Shown in pieces: positions 17,180-26,930 of a stretch of DNA of 64,000 bases. The notes below the pieces were generated by a model. The model saw only the letters and a program-made list of their open reading frames with translations. It made no database searches and was not told where the DNA came from. Positions within the stretch are counted from its first letter, which is position 1; every line of letters begins with the position of its first letter. This DNA is from Clostridiales bacterium. Lineage in GTDB: Bacteria; Bacillota; Clostridia; Lachnospirales; Lachnospiraceae. The translations under genes and the position numbers were made by a program. Location: NCBI GenBank assembly GCA_018372435.1, contig JAHAJA010000003.1:215149-279148 (forward strand), in the 5' to 3' direction.

Positions 17180-17959
17180 ATGAAAAAATTAAGAACAAAG
17201 GTTATGGCATTAGCGTTAGCTTTTACAATGGGAGTATCTGCACCAGCTGCGTTACCTTCAATGAATACTACAACAGTTGCAAGTGCAGCTACTGTGAAGT
17301 TATCTCAAACTAAACTATCATTAAAGGTTGGACAAACGAAACAATTAAAGTTAACTGGAACTAAAAAGGCCATTACTTGGTCATCTAGTAAGAAGTCAGT
17401 TGCAACAGTAAGTAAGAGTGGTAAAGTTACTGCCAAAGCTGCAGGTACAGCTACAATTACTGTAAAATCAAATGGTAAAAAATATACTTGTAAAGTACTT
17501 GTAACTGCTAAGAAGGCTGATAATCAAACATGTACATTAGATAATGTTACTTTCACAGTTCCAAGCAACGTAAAATATGAAAGTCAAACACAAGATACAA
17601 TAAGTATGATGGGAATTAGTTTGAATGAGAACGATCATGAGGCTATTCTTGTTACAAATAATAATCTGGAAGGTCAGCAAATAACATATGAACTATGGGT
17701 TGAAATGGTTAATAGTCAATTAGAGGTTGTAGCAAATACTCCTGGTATAACAGATTACAAAAAGGAAGATGTAAAGACTACTCTTGGTGATGGAATATAT
17801 ATTACCTTCAAGAGTGAAGGACTCACCTATATTGCTTATGATATGTTCGTTAATGAGCATTCCATTGAAGTTACATATATGTATGATGATACGGTTACTT
17901 CATTTGACCTGAAGTCAACATTTGATATGATTATGAAAACAATTGCAGTTGTAAAATAG
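17180..17959 (+). CDS. Secreted protein with bacterial Ig-like (Big_2) domain
   Basis: A 259-aa exported protein. Residues 1-37 are a signal peptide (basic start, hydrophobic core ALAFTMGVSAPAAL, cleavage near SAA). Residues 38-112 form one Big_2 domain with its hallmark strands, LKVGQTKQLKLTG, ITWSSSKKSVATVSKSGKVT and AAGTATITVK. The remaining 145 residues are a second domain that I do not recognise; it is beta-rich with a NVTFTVPSNVKYE opening. It has no sortase or S-layer anchor. Similar secreted Big_2 proteins bind wall or carbohydrate, so a surface role is likely. The ATG at 17180 follows AAGGTGAGGAG. Confidence 0.8.
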   Translation: MKKLRTKVMALALAFTMGVSAPAALPSMNTTTVASAATVKLSQTKLSLKVGQTKQLKLTGTKKAITWSSSKKSVATVSKSGKVTAKAAGTATITVKSNGKKYTCKVLVTAKKADNQTCTLDNVTFTVPSNVKYESQTQDTISMMGISLNENDHEAILVTNNNLEGQQITYELWVEMVNSQLEVVANTPGITDYKKEDVKTTLGDGIYITFKSEGLTYIAYDMFVNEHSIEVTYMYDDTVTSFDLKSTFDMIMKTIAVVK

Positions 17960-18042
17960 TCAATAAGTATATGAATAATAATTCATTGTCATTTATATGA
18001 AATAGATTAATCAAACGTTTGACACTGGAATCATAGTGCATT

Positions 18043-18085
18043 AAAAATCAGTACTCCTTATTTACGTAAGGTGGTACTGATTTTT
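18043..18085 (+). terminator. Terminator after the Ig-like protein gene
   Basis: AAAAATCAGTAC and GTACTGATTTTT arms with inner CCTTA/TAAGG, then T-rich sequence. The rest of 17960-18256 is AT-rich with no recognised gene. Confidence 0.75.
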
Positions 18086-18256
18086 ATGCTTTCTAAGATT
18101 AGTGTAATTTTATAAATTATGATTTATACTAGGAAGGTATACAATAACTTGAATTATTCATGTAGATAGAAAACGACAAGAGGATAAGATTTTCTATTGT
18201 TTGATGTAGTAAAAAGGAGTATGATATTTTTAGAACATGTAGAAGGAGACAGACGA

Positions 18257-19291
18257 ATGATACGATTTGAATGCGATTATGCAGAGGGTGCACATCCTTT
18301 GATTATGCAACGACTTATAGATACCAATGAGGATCAAACACCAGGATATGGAGTGGATTCTTATTGTGAGAAAGCAAGAGAATATATCAAAGATAGATGC
18401 GAACATGATGACATTGATGTACATTTTTTAGTAGGGGGAACCCAAACAAACCTAACAGTTATATCTAGTATGCTACGTCCATATCAGGGAGTAATCGCAG
18501 CAGATAGTGGGCATATAAGTGGCCATGAGACGGGTGCAATAGAAGCAACAGGACATAAAGTATTAACGATACCAAGTACAGATGGTAAAATCAGTGCGAA
18601 ACAGATATCTAAGGTGTGTATTGATCATAGAGAAGACGCATCGAGAGAACATTTCGTTCAGCCAGCAATGGTTTACATCTCTTTCCCAACAGAGACTGGT
18701 ACAATCTACTCGAAGGAAGAGCTTGATGCAATTAGAGAAGTATGTGAAGAACATGGTTTGTCTCTATTCTTAGATGGTGCAAGGCTTGGTTATGGATTAA
18801 CTTCTCCACAGAACGATGTTACGCTAAAGGATATCACTGATTATTGTGATGTGTTCTATATAGGAGGTACGAAAGTAGGAGCATTATTCGGAGAAGCTGT
18901 AGTTATTAAGAATAATTACTTAAAGAAAGACTTCCGATATAGCATAAAACAAAAAGGGGGATTACTGGCAAAAGGAAGACTTCTTGGTATTCAATTCGGA
19001 ACCTTATTCGAAGAAAATCTATACTTTGATATATCCAAGCATGCAGTGGATTTAGCACTTAAGATTCGAAAGGCATTCGAGGATAAAGGATTCGAATTTA
19101 TGTATGATTCAACTACAAATCAACAATTTCCAATCATTCCTGATGAGCAATTAGAAGTATTAGCAAAGAGTTATTCATTTACTTTCTGGTGTAAGGTTGA
19201 TGAGAATAAGAGTGCTGTACGTTTTTGCACGAGTTGGGCCACGAAGAAAGAGAACGTTGAGAAATTAATTCAAGATATTAAGGCGTTATAA
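18257..19291 (+). CDS. ltaE: Low-specificity L-threonine aldolase-like PLP enzyme
   Basis: A 344-aa fold-type I PLP enzyme cleaving L-threonine (and allo-threonine) to glycine and acetaldehyde, or a close beta-eliminating lyase. ATG 18257 is chosen because AAGGAG lies seven bases upstream; an upstream TTG frame to 18197 lacks a site. Family landmarks are NEDQTPGYG, FLVGGTQTNLTVISSML, the PLP-pairing Asp in LFLDGARLGYG and the Schiff-base Lys in DVFYIGGTKVGA (near 200). Residues 200-340 are the small domain. It stands alone, and 27-bp tandem repeats begin 11 bases after its stop. Confidence 0.88.
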   Translation: MIRFECDYAEGAHPLIMQRLIDTNEDQTPGYGVDSYCEKAREYIKDRCEHDDIDVHFLVGGTQTNLTVISSMLRPYQGVIAADSGHISGHETGAIEATGHKVLTIPSTDGKISAKQISKVCIDHREDASREHFVQPAMVYISFPTETGTIYSKEELDAIREVCEEHGLSLFLDGARLGYGLTSPQNDVTLKDITDYCDVFYIGGTKVGALFGEAVVIKNNYLKKDFRYSIKQKGGLLAKGRLLGIQFGTLFEENLYFDISKHAVDLALKIRKAFEDKGFEFMYDSTTNQQFPIIPDEQLEVLAKSYSFTFWCKVDENKSAVRFCTSWATKKENVEKLIQDIKAL

Positions 19292-19302
19292 TAGAAGCTA
19301 GA

Positions 19303-19383
19303 CACGAAAGCATGATGATACAATCAGGGTATGAAAGTATAAAGATACAATCACGATATGAAAGAATTATGATATAAGGGAAA
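19303..19383 (+). repeat. 27-bp tandem repeat, three units
   Basis: Units at 19303-19329, 19330-19356 and 19357-19383 share a phase. Each starts with a TATGAAAG-like block (CACGAAAG in unit 1) and contains GATACAATCA-like sequence; unit 3 is the most diverged. Confidence 0.6.
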
Positions 19384-19420
19384 AAGCTAAGTAAAGTATA
19401 AATCTAATAAAAAGCAACAT

Positions 19421-19508
19421 AAAAAAGACAATCTTTCAAATGGTTTATTTTGGAGTACGGGGTATAATATCCGTGAATCTGCTTAAAACCAGTAAGGTTG
19501 TCTTTTTT
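19421..19508 (+). terminator. Structured terminator or small RNA-like element
   Basis: Three nested inverted repeats: outer AAAAAAGACAA/TTGTCTTTTTT, middle TGGTTT/AAACCA, inner ACGG/CCGT around GTATAATAT, ending in a T6 run. It is longer and more ordered than the other terminators here and lies between convergent ltaE and the GH3-family gene. Confidence 0.55.
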
Positions 19509-19583
19509 GCGTGATATGTTTGGCGTAGAACTAGTTTTAACATTTGTATGTTTTAAGACACGTAAAGTCTCCTAATAGCTAAG

Positions 19584-21293
19584 TTAATACATAATTAATT
19601 TAGTCAATTCTTCTTCCTTTATATGAACAATACGATCAAGGAAGAAATCTCTAATTTTAGCACTTGATATGATACGTACTGGTTTTATTTGTGATATATT
19701 TTTACCTTCATTCAGTAAATTCTGATTATAATTGATATAAGAATTTTTTTGTAATATATGTATTTCTAATGGGGCTAATTTACCAGAACTAGCGAATAAG
19801 TCGTAGAGGAAGTTGGCACCTCTTAATTTCTTTTCCATTGACTCTTGCATCTGTTCAGCTGATATGTTAAGTGCATCATCGGTGAACTCAATAAAGAAAA
19901 CGTATCTCATAGGTGCTGAGGTAGTATCTGGGTAAACACTAAAATTGTAAATACTTAAACCATTCTCAGATGCCATATCATAAACAATTTTCCGAAGTAA
20001 AAGTTCAGAAGTTTTTTCGCCAAATATATTTACGGTCTGATCAATTCGATGTGAGAATTGAATCTTAGGTGTATTAAGATAAGTACCAGTCACAGTTACT
20101 GCATCACGCATCTGATAACGATATAATCCAGATATAGTTGTTACTAAGATTTCATAATCTTTACCGACTTCAATCTCATCTAAGGTTAAAGTCTTAGTAT
20201 AATCATTCTCGCCAAGTGGTAAGAACTCAAAGAAACCTGTATGAGGTAGAAGGACAGCATCGTTTTGGTTTAATTCCACTGGCATGGAAAAAACACATTC
20301 ACTAGAGCCAAATCCTAAGCCCAAGATATTAACCCCATTTCCAACATATGTACGGACAACTTCCGTACATTCAAGAAAGCTACCGCTGCAAGTACTTAAG
20401 ATAAGCTCCAGATTAGGCCATACTTTTTTGGGCCAACTGGTAGGATAAGCCTCGAAGATTTCCCTTAACTGAGCAGCTCTTTCTTTGTTTGGTTTTATAG
20501 TTGATAACAGTGTAGCGCAATCCTCTTCTGAGATATTTATAGAATCATCAATTATACCCATCTCAATATTTTGTATAAGCATTTCTTTGTTAATGTTGAC
20601 ATAATGAATGAATTCAAGAATGAATGACATAAAAGGGGAGAAGATGGAGCACATATTTGCATCTATCAGTGCAAACATAGCATGGAGGTACTGGGTATCG
20701 ACTGTTCTACCTTTCTCGTATGCGAGCATTGGGGATACAACGAAATCAGACATATTCTCTTCGAAGATTCCAATGAACAGTTCTGTTGATAGTGAGTTAC
20801 GATCAGCATATTCATTAAGTGTTTTATCGGCAGGAACAATTAACAATAATAATTTATGATACGTCCATGCATCGCCCATTAAGTCGTAGATTCTAGAAAA
20901 GAGTTGTTTAGACAATGTATGTATAATTTCTTTCGATGGATTGGAAAGAGGAAGATATTTAGCCGTTCCTTGTGTACCGGAGGATTCCATGTAATGACGA
21001 ATTGGATAACTAGTCAATAAGTTATCTTGCTGTTCTTGAATCATTCTTTTAATATAGGGGTCATAATTATCATATCCAGTTATTGGCATAGAGTTTTTGT
21101 ATTGTTCTACAGAAGTAATAGAAGCAAAGTTATGTAATTGACCAAATTCAGTGGAAGCATTTGATTGTAGAATATTCAAGAGTAAATTCGTGTTATAAAC
21201 ACCAGGATTTTTGGCAATCTCATCAAATTCTTTTTTATAGAGGGTTCCTTCAGAGATGATTTGTAAATACAGGTTGTGTAAATAGTTTGTCAT
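19584..21293 (-). CDS. GH3 (auxin-responsive promoter) family acyl-adenylating protein
   Basis: A 569-aa member of the GH3 family of the ANL adenylating superfamily. In plants these conjugate amino acids to jasmonate or auxin; bacterial members are largely uncharacterised. Motifs are MESSGTQGTAKYLPLS (ATP/phosphate loop, residues 107-122), GLGFGSSECVFSMPV (near 325), and YRYQMRDAVTVTG with the adenine/ribose Asp (about 395). A C-terminal mobile domain follows, with NIFGEKTSE. It is cytoplasmic. ATG 21293 has AAAGG nine bases upstream; ATG 21302 is too close to it. No biosynthetic partners are adjacent; it is divergent from a chemoreceptor gene. Confidence 0.8.
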   Translation of the reverse strand: MTNYLHNLYLQIISEGTLYKKEFDEIAKNPGVYNTNLLLNILQSNASTEFGQLHNFASITSVEQYKNSMPITGYDNYDPYIKRMIQEQQDNLLTSYPIRHYMESSGTQGTAKYLPLSNPSKEIIHTLSKQLFSRIYDLMGDAWTYHKLLLLIVPADKTLNEYADRNSLSTELFIGIFEENMSDFVVSPMLAYEKGRTVDTQYLHAMFALIDANMCSIFSPFMSFILEFIHYVNINKEMLIQNIEMGIIDDSINISEEDCATLLSTIKPNKERAAQLREIFEAYPTSWPKKVWPNLELILSTCSGSFLECTEVVRTYVGNGVNILGLGFGSSECVFSMPVELNQNDAVLLPHTGFFEFLPLGENDYTKTLTLDEIEVGKDYEILVTTISGLYRYQMRDAVTVTGTYLNTPKIQFSHRIDQTVNIFGEKTSELLLRKIVYDMASENGLSIYNFSVYPDTTSAPMRYVFFIEFTDDALNISAEQMQESMEKKLRGANFLYDLFASSGKLAPLEIHILQKNSYINYNQNLLNEGKNISQIKPVRIISSAKIRDFFLDRIVHIKEEELTKLIMY

Positions 21294-21302
21294 GTCAATC
21301 AT

Positions 21303-21722
21303 ACCTTTCTGTGTAATTGTATTTTGTATTAATAGACTTATAAACTTGATAAAAGTGTAATACGTAAAAGCAATTAGGGATTACAAAAAATACTAAATAA
21401 TAATAAATATTAACAAAAACAAGCGGAATTGTCAATTAATTCAATCAAAATAATGGGAATATAATATTAAATATACAAATAAATGTAATTGATACTATAA
21501 TTGGTATTATCATGAAAATGGTAGCAAAAGCATCGAAAAATACTTAATATTACAAAAAATACAAAAAAACACCAAAGTTATGCTTGTTAATTTGTGGAAT
21601 ATGAAATATAATGTAACATAATATGATGAATTATAGTAAATTAAGTAAAAAAAACTCGGTTTTTAAATGAAACAAGGAAATACCTAATAGTACAAATAAT
21701 TAATTACAGAGGAGGTTTACAA
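21303..21722. other. 420-bp AT-rich divergent control region
   Basis: This gene-free stretch between the divergent GH3-family and chemoreceptor genes is strongly AT-rich. It carries several AATACTAAATAATA-like runs, TATAAT-like hexamers and a small AAAAAC-TCG-GTTTTT hairpin near 21655. I see no sigma-D-type flagellar promoter and no recognised riboswitch. Confidence 0.5.
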
Positions 21723-23423
21723 TTGAAAACACAAAAAAGTAGAAAGATAGTAAAACAATCTGTTAGAATGAGAAAGTGGAGACAAGCACTTAGGATTTGT
21801 ATTACAATAGGGCTCATAATCATGGTACTTCAAGTTCTACAGAGTAACGCACTACAAAGGAATTTTAGAAATCAACACAATTCATTAACTGCGATTCAAG
21901 AATATCAATTGGCAACACAACAGATGATGTATAAAGCGAGATGTTATATTACTAACAAAAATGAAACATACATGGATGAATATAATGAGTTAGTAAAAGC
22001 AGATGGTACGGTTGACTTAGCAGTTCAGAAGATGAAAGCTATTGGATTAAAGGGAAACGAAAAGAAGTTTTTAGAAGAAGCAGATAGTACATATCAACAG
22101 TTACTTAATATGAATAAGGAAATATTTGCTTTGATGGCTAGTGGTGATTTAGAGGGGGCAATGAATAAGATTTTCAGCTCTGATTATGAGAACGCTAATA
22201 AAGCATTAGAAGCGAGTATAGATCAGTTATCAAATGAAGTAGCAAAACGATTTAGTTCTCGAATTAGTGGTTCTACATTCTTAGCATACTGGTCCAATAT
22301 TGACGTTATCATTGTTTTAATCGCGTTATTTATTCTTGTTGGTAAATTCCTTCGTTTCTCTAGTGAAGAGTTACTTAATCCTATTATACGAGTGAAGAGA
22401 CAAATGGAACATATTTCGAAGGGGGATTTTGCACAAGAGTTTGATATGGAGGTTGATCAGACGGAAGTAGGAGAGATGGTTGGTTCAATCGTTCAGATGA
22501 AGCAGAATCTGAATGAAATGATTAGCGAAGTTAGTTTCGCACTGAATGCAATTGCAAATCAAGACCTAACGGTATCCTTAACGGCTGATTATGCTGGTCA
22601 GCTAAAGTCGATCAAAGAATCTATTCTAAATATTTTAACGAATATGAATTCCTTTATGAAACAAACTAATCTCTCTGCTGATTTGGTAGCAGGTGGTTCA
22701 CAGCAAATTGCATCTACGGCACAAGCGATAGCGGAAGGCACTGCTGACCAAGCTAGTTCCATTGAAGAATTACAGGCAACCATTGAGAATATATTCGATG
22801 AAGTAGATAGAACAGCTAATAACGCAAGCAATGCGGATAATCTAGCAAGAGTTATGAGAGATGAACTTAATAATTCAAACGTACAGATGGAAGCAGTTGT
22901 TTCTGCCATGAATGACATCTCAGAATCTTCAAAACAAATCTCTCAGATTATTCAAACAATTGAGGGTATTGCAGAACAAACGAATCTATTAGCACTGAAC
23001 GCTTCTATAGAAGCAGCGAGAGCAGGTGAAGCGGGCCGTGGGTTTGCAGTAGTTGCAGATCAAGTTAGTAAATTAGCAGCTGAGAGTGCAACAGCAGCAA
23101 ATAATTCTAATATATTTATTGAGGCTTCATTAAAAGCGGTAGATTTAGGTAATGCAAAAGTTGATAAGACAGCAAAGCTGTTAAGTAAAACGGTAACTAA
23201 GGCGAAGGAACTAGGAGAGAATATTGACTTAATATCGCAAGCCTCCAGTAGTCAGGCGAATGCTTTAGATGAAGTTTCTAAGGGAATCGAGCAGATTTCT
23301 AAAGTAATAGAAGGACAGTCTAAAGTTTCAGAACAAAGTGCAGGTGCCTCAGAAGAACTTACAGCACAAGCAGAAGGATTACGAGAAATGGTTGCACGAT
23401 TCAAATTAAATACTCATATGTAA
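21723..23423 (+). CDS. Methyl-accepting chemotaxis protein
   Basis: A 566-aa transmembrane chemoreceptor. TM1 is about residues 24-42 and TM2 about 188-208. The periplasm-equivalent region between them is helical, four-helix-bundle-like. HAMP follows at about 210-265 (LNPIIRVKRQMEHISKGDF), then the long coiled coil. The CheA/CheW tip is canonical: IAEQTNLLALNASIEAARAG followed by GRGFAVVADQVSKLA. Methylation-type Gln/Glu pairs flank it. TTG 21723 is the start, behind AGAGGAGGT. No ligand or che genes are nearby. The tip suggests it joins a standard chemotaxis array. Confidence 0.93.
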   Translation: MKTQKSRKIVKQSVRMRKWRQALRICITIGLIIMVLQVLQSNALQRNFRNQHNSLTAIQEYQLATQQMMYKARCYITNKNETYMDEYNELVKADGTVDLAVQKMKAIGLKGNEKKFLEEADSTYQQLLNMNKEIFALMASGDLEGAMNKIFSSDYENANKALEASIDQLSNEVAKRFSSRISGSTFLAYWSNIDVIIVLIALFILVGKFLRFSSEELLNPIIRVKRQMEHISKGDFAQEFDMEVDQTEVGEMVGSIVQMKQNLNEMISEVSFALNAIANQDLTVSLTADYAGQLKSIKESILNILTNMNSFMKQTNLSADLVAGGSQQIASTAQAIAEGTADQASSIEELQATIENIFDEVDRTANNASNADNLARVMRDELNNSNVQMEAVVSAMNDISESSKQISQIIQTIEGIAEQTNLLALNASIEAARAGEAGRGFAVVADQVSKLAAESATAANNSNIFIEASLKAVDLGNAKVDKTAKLLSKTVTKAKELGENIDLISQASSSQANALDEVSKGIEQISKVIEGQSKVSEQSAGASEELTAQAEGLREMVARFKLNTHM

Positions 23424-23428
23424 ATATA

Positions 23429-23483
23429 AAGGCAATTTTCAATGGAGCCCTCTTTGAAGGTATCTACCATATGAAAATTGCCT
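23429..23483. terminator. Bidirectional terminator
   Basis: AGGCAATTTTCA pairs with TGAAAATTGCCT across a 30-nt loop that holds a smaller ATGG/CCAT pair. It separates the convergent chemoreceptor and ABC genes. Confidence 0.75.
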
Positions 23484-23490
23484 GTTTTCT

Positions 23491-24204
23491 TTATGCGGTT
23501 ACTGTAACAATATCCTCATCACAGACATCAACATGTTCAACGATCTGGCCATCTACCAAACGAATAATGCTGGTTCCGTATTTTGCAGATTTTGAAGAGT
23601 GAGTAACTTGTATGAGTGTTTTGTTGTATTTGATATTAATCTTTTGAAAAAGCTGCATAATCTCTTTACCGGTTTTGGAATCAAGATTTCCGATAGGTTC
23701 ATCAAGGAAGATGATATCTGGATCGAATATAAGTGCTCTAGCAATAGCAACACGTTGTTGTTGACCACCTGACAATTCTCTTGGAGTAAGTTTTCGTTTG
23801 TCAGACAAGCCAATCGTATCTAAGATGTCAGCTAGCTTCTTTTCATACTTTTTAGGATTTTCCCCATCTAGTATAACAGGTAGCAAGATATTATCTTCAA
23901 CTGTCAAATTAGGCACTAGGTTATAAAACTGGAACACGAATCCAATCTTACTTCTTCTAAGTTTGCTCATCTCTTTGTGTTTAATGGTACCAAGGTTTGT
24001 ATCTTCTAACATAACAGATCCACCTGTTGGTTTGTCTAGGCCTCCGAGAAGGTACAGGAGAGTAGATTTACCACTTCCGGAAGGTCCCATAATGGAGACG
24101 AATTCACCTTTTTGTATAGTTAGATTAATATCCTTGAGTACGTGGGACTCTTCTTTACCGTTAATGAATGTTTTATTCAAATTAATAGCTTCAATTGCTT
24201 TCAT
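23491..24204 (-). CDS. ABC transporter ATPase (LolD/MacB type)
   Basis: A 237-aa ATP-binding subunit for an FtsX-type export or mechanotransmission system. Motifs are Walker A GPSGSGKST, a LVPNLTVEDN Q-loop context, signature LSGGQQQRVAIARAL, Walker B IIFLDEPIGNLD and the switch His in LIQVTHSSK. ATG 24204 is preferred because AAAGGAGA lies seven bases upstream, inside the longer frame that begins at 24222. It sits 40 bases from the permease gene in the same operon. Such pairs export antimicrobial peptides or act on envelope proteins. No accessory MacA-like or two-component genes are adjacent. Confidence 0.92.
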   Translation of the reverse strand: MKAIEAINLNKTFINGKEESHVLKDINLTIQKGEFVSIMGPSGSGKSTLLYLLGGLDKPTGGSVMLEDTNLGTIKHKEMSKLRRSKIGFVFQFYNLVPNLTVEDNILLPVILDGENPKKYEKKLADILDTIGLSDKRKLTPRELSGGQQQRVAIARALIFDPDIIFLDEPIGNLDSKTGKEIMQLFQKINIKYNKTLIQVTHSSKSAKYGTSIIRLVDGQIVEHVDVCDEDIVTVTA

Positions 24205-24244
24205 AGTTAGATCTCCTTTCATTCTACAAAACGTTTAGTCACCT

Positions 24245-26779
24245 TTATTCATACTTTAATTCTTGAATTATTGATAATTTCTTACTCTTGAATATAACTG
24301 GTAGAGTAGCAAGTAAAACGATACATAAAGATACGAGATAAATTGTTGGTAGGGAACCAAACGATAAAGAGATTTCTAAAGGAAATCCTACCAGAGACAT
24401 AATCTTGCCCACTAATGACATACCAAACAAACTATATAGGATAGCAATGATCATACCCCAAGTTACACAAGCAACAGATTCAATAAGCAATACACGTCTT
24501 CGTAAGGAATTCTCCATACCAACAGAGGATAATACTGCGAATTCTGTCTTACGTTGTAGGAAGCTAATGGATACATTATTGATAATACCAAGTGCAGCAA
24601 TTACAATTGCTAGATAGGAAAAGATACTTAATGCATTCATCATCATTTGATTCTGTTCTATATTTTGTTCACGCATCTCTTCTTTTGTTATGAAGGTTGC
24701 TCCAATGGAACGAATAATTGGTTTTAATTTCGGAACGAAAGTGTCTATACCTGAATCAGTAACTAAGGTTATTTGATTAGAAGAAGGTACATTGAATAAG
24801 TTCCTCATTGTTTCATGACTTACAAAACTAACTATTCCACCATTAAACAGCTTAGCGTTAATTATTGCGTCGATTGTCAATGTTTCTTTTACACCATTGC
24901 ATTCTACTAATACGGTATCACCGATTTTCTTATTCGTTCCTTTTAATAGGGCAGTTGTCATAATGATGCCCTTAGAATCTGTACGGAATTGTTCTAAGCC
25001 TTCTTTATAGGCTTTACTATCCAGTTCCAAATAACCGTTATATGCACTATAAGTGTCTAAATCAATACCTTGTAAAGGAATTGACATTTGATTTTCTTCA
25101 TCCTCACTTAGATAGACAGTTGCGTACTCGTAATCAACATAATTAATGTCTTCCGCTTTAACACCCAAATCAATGAGTTGTTCTGTCAGCTTGTCAGTTA
25201 CCGATTGTTCGTCATTTTCTCGAATTGTTGAGATATTATAGATTTCAATATCACTGTTTAGTTCTTCGTATGCATCTACAACTACATCGGTGGCGCTTTT
25301 AGCAGCGGAAGTAATTGCTAGAATAGATAATATTGAGATTATGATTAGCGTGATATTACTTAACAAGATCTTCGAAGTACGAAGATTATTAGTTGCAAAG
25401 AATAAGGATTTATTCTTACCACGGCATAGTTTACTTAAGAGTATCGATAACAAGTCAATTACTTTCGGATAAGCAAGTATTGTTCCAATTAGTGAAACAA
25501 TCATTAGTATAGGTGATAAATTAATCGATAAGTCTCCACCAAAGAAATAAAGTAGTAAAGAGACACCAATTAGGCAACAACCAACAATGAATTTTTTATA
25601 TCCTATATGCATGGAAACACGAACATCATTCAAAATAACATCTTTAACTTGTAATTTACTAATCTTACGAACTGGTAAATAAGAAGATAATAAGGATAAT
25701 AAAATAGCGAAGATAGTTCCCGCAATCATATAAGTTGGTTTAATAGTAATTGACTCATAAACACCGTATTTTTTTAGAGGAGAAATGGATCTAGTAATAA
25801 CATACAAAGCAAGTATTCCTAGACCATTACCAAGCAAAGCACCAATGACTCCGTAGAAGAAACTTTCTAATCGTAAGATGAATTTTACTTTTCCGGTAGT
25901 TGCACCTTGGCTTAGGAATGTACCTATGGTAGTTAGTCGTTCTGTTATAATAAGTTTGAAGGTGCTATAGATAATAATTGAACTCATAGCAACTACGATA
26001 AGAAGCATTACGTAAAGTATGCTACTAAAACTTGAGAATTGTTCTTTCACTTGATCCATATCAAAAAGTTCTGTAGCATTAAAATCTTTGTTAGCTGAAT
26101 TAAAAGATTCAATTGCTTGATCTATGCCACCATCTAAAGCCTTAGCAGTAATGAAGTTATATTGTCCTTCCACTCCTAATTCTTTTGAAAGATATTCGTA
26201 TGGAAGAAACATGGAAAATGAGTTCGGTGTATCATTATAGAAGGCTCCATCTGGTGCTGAGATTGCAGTTATGGTTAGTTCTTTTGAGACACCTGCTATA
26301 ACTATGGTAATGGTATCGCCTAAACTTAAATTACGTTCTTTTGCAATACGTTCCGATATAATACAAGAGCTACCTTTGAAGGTATCTAGATTTCCATCAG
26401 TTAATTGCTCCAGTGGAATCTTAGAACTGTCTCTTGCACGTATGGTTACAGTACGAGTGGTTTCATCATCTGTGTCAATATTGTCTGTAATGGTTCCGTT
26501 CAAGATGATTTCCTTGAGGATACTCTCTGGTTCAATGCCAGCAGTACTCACTTCATTACAAGTAAAAAACGATAACCCCTTATCGTTTGGTTCAATTACT
26601 AGGTCTTGTTTTTCATAAGAAGCAACCACAGGTTTTAGTAAACTATCAAGAATGATGTCAATTAAACCAGTACTTGTTACTACAAGTCCCGTACTCATTG
26701 CGATTGCAATGAGTAATAATAAGAACCGTCCTTTTTTTTCTGTCATGCTCTTTAGTACGTATTTAATAAAGACTTTCAT
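24245..26779 (-). CDS. FtsX/MacB-type ABC permease
   Basis: An 844-aa permease with two FtsX units. TM1 lies at residues 18-38, followed by a MacB_PCD-like extracytoplasmic domain (about 40-250). TM clusters lie at about 255-375 and 425-500, then a second extracytoplasmic domain (about 510-700) and a final TM cluster (about 735-835). The FtsX signature is seen in SIIIYSTFKLIITERLTTIG and again in NNVSISFLQRKTEFAVLSS. ATG 26779 follows GAAGGAGAG. It is the first gene of the operon with the ATPase at 23491. Ten or so TMs in one chain with two large loops match the double-FtsX exporters of Firmicutes. Confidence 0.9.
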   Translation of the reverse strand: MKVFIKYVLKSMTEKKGRFLLLLIAIAMSTGLVVTSTGLIDIILDSLLKPVVASYEKQDLVIEPNDKGLSFFTCNEVSTAGIEPESILKEIILNGTITDNIDTDDETTRTVTIRARDSSKIPLEQLTDGNLDTFKGSSCIISERIAKERNLSLGDTITIVIAGVSKELTITAISAPDGAFYNDTPNSFSMFLPYEYLSKELGVEGQYNFITAKALDGGIDQAIESFNSANKDFNATELFDMDQVKEQFSSFSSILYVMLLIVVAMSSIIIYSTFKLIITERLTTIGTFLSQGATTGKVKFILRLESFFYGVIGALLGNGLGILALYVITRSISPLKKYGVYESITIKPTYMIAGTIFAILLSLLSSYLPVRKISKLQVKDVILNDVRVSMHIGYKKFIVGCCLIGVSLLLYFFGGDLSINLSPILMIVSLIGTILAYPKVIDLLSILLSKLCRGKNKSLFFATNNLRTSKILLSNITLIIISILSILAITSAAKSATDVVVDAYEELNSDIEIYNISTIRENDEQSVTDKLTEQLIDLGVKAEDINYVDYEYATVYLSEDEENQMSIPLQGIDLDTYSAYNGYLELDSKAYKEGLEQFRTDSKGIIMTTALLKGTNKKIGDTVLVECNGVKETLTIDAIINAKLFNGGIVSFVSHETMRNLFNVPSSNQITLVTDSGIDTFVPKLKPIIRSIGATFITKEEMREQNIEQNQMMMNALSIFSYLAIVIAALGIINNVSISFLQRKTEFAVLSSVGMENSLRRRVLLIESVACVTWGMIIAILYSLFGMSLVGKIMSLVGFPLEISLSFGSLPTIYLVSLCIVLLATLPVIFKSKKLSIIQELKYE

Positions 26780-26930
26780 GTATACTCTCCTTCACTTGTT
26801 AGTATAATATTGTCTCAGCTATAAGAGATTATACCAAATTAAGTAAAAAGAACTAGTGTGATTTGTCATGAAATGAATTAGAAAATGATTAGAAAATATT
26901 ATAGAAGTAACATGGATGTGACAAATGTAA

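Noticed and set aside
19303..19383. CRISPR array from the 27-bp repeats
   Set aside because: The units are contiguous without spacers and are degenerate; no cas genes are present.
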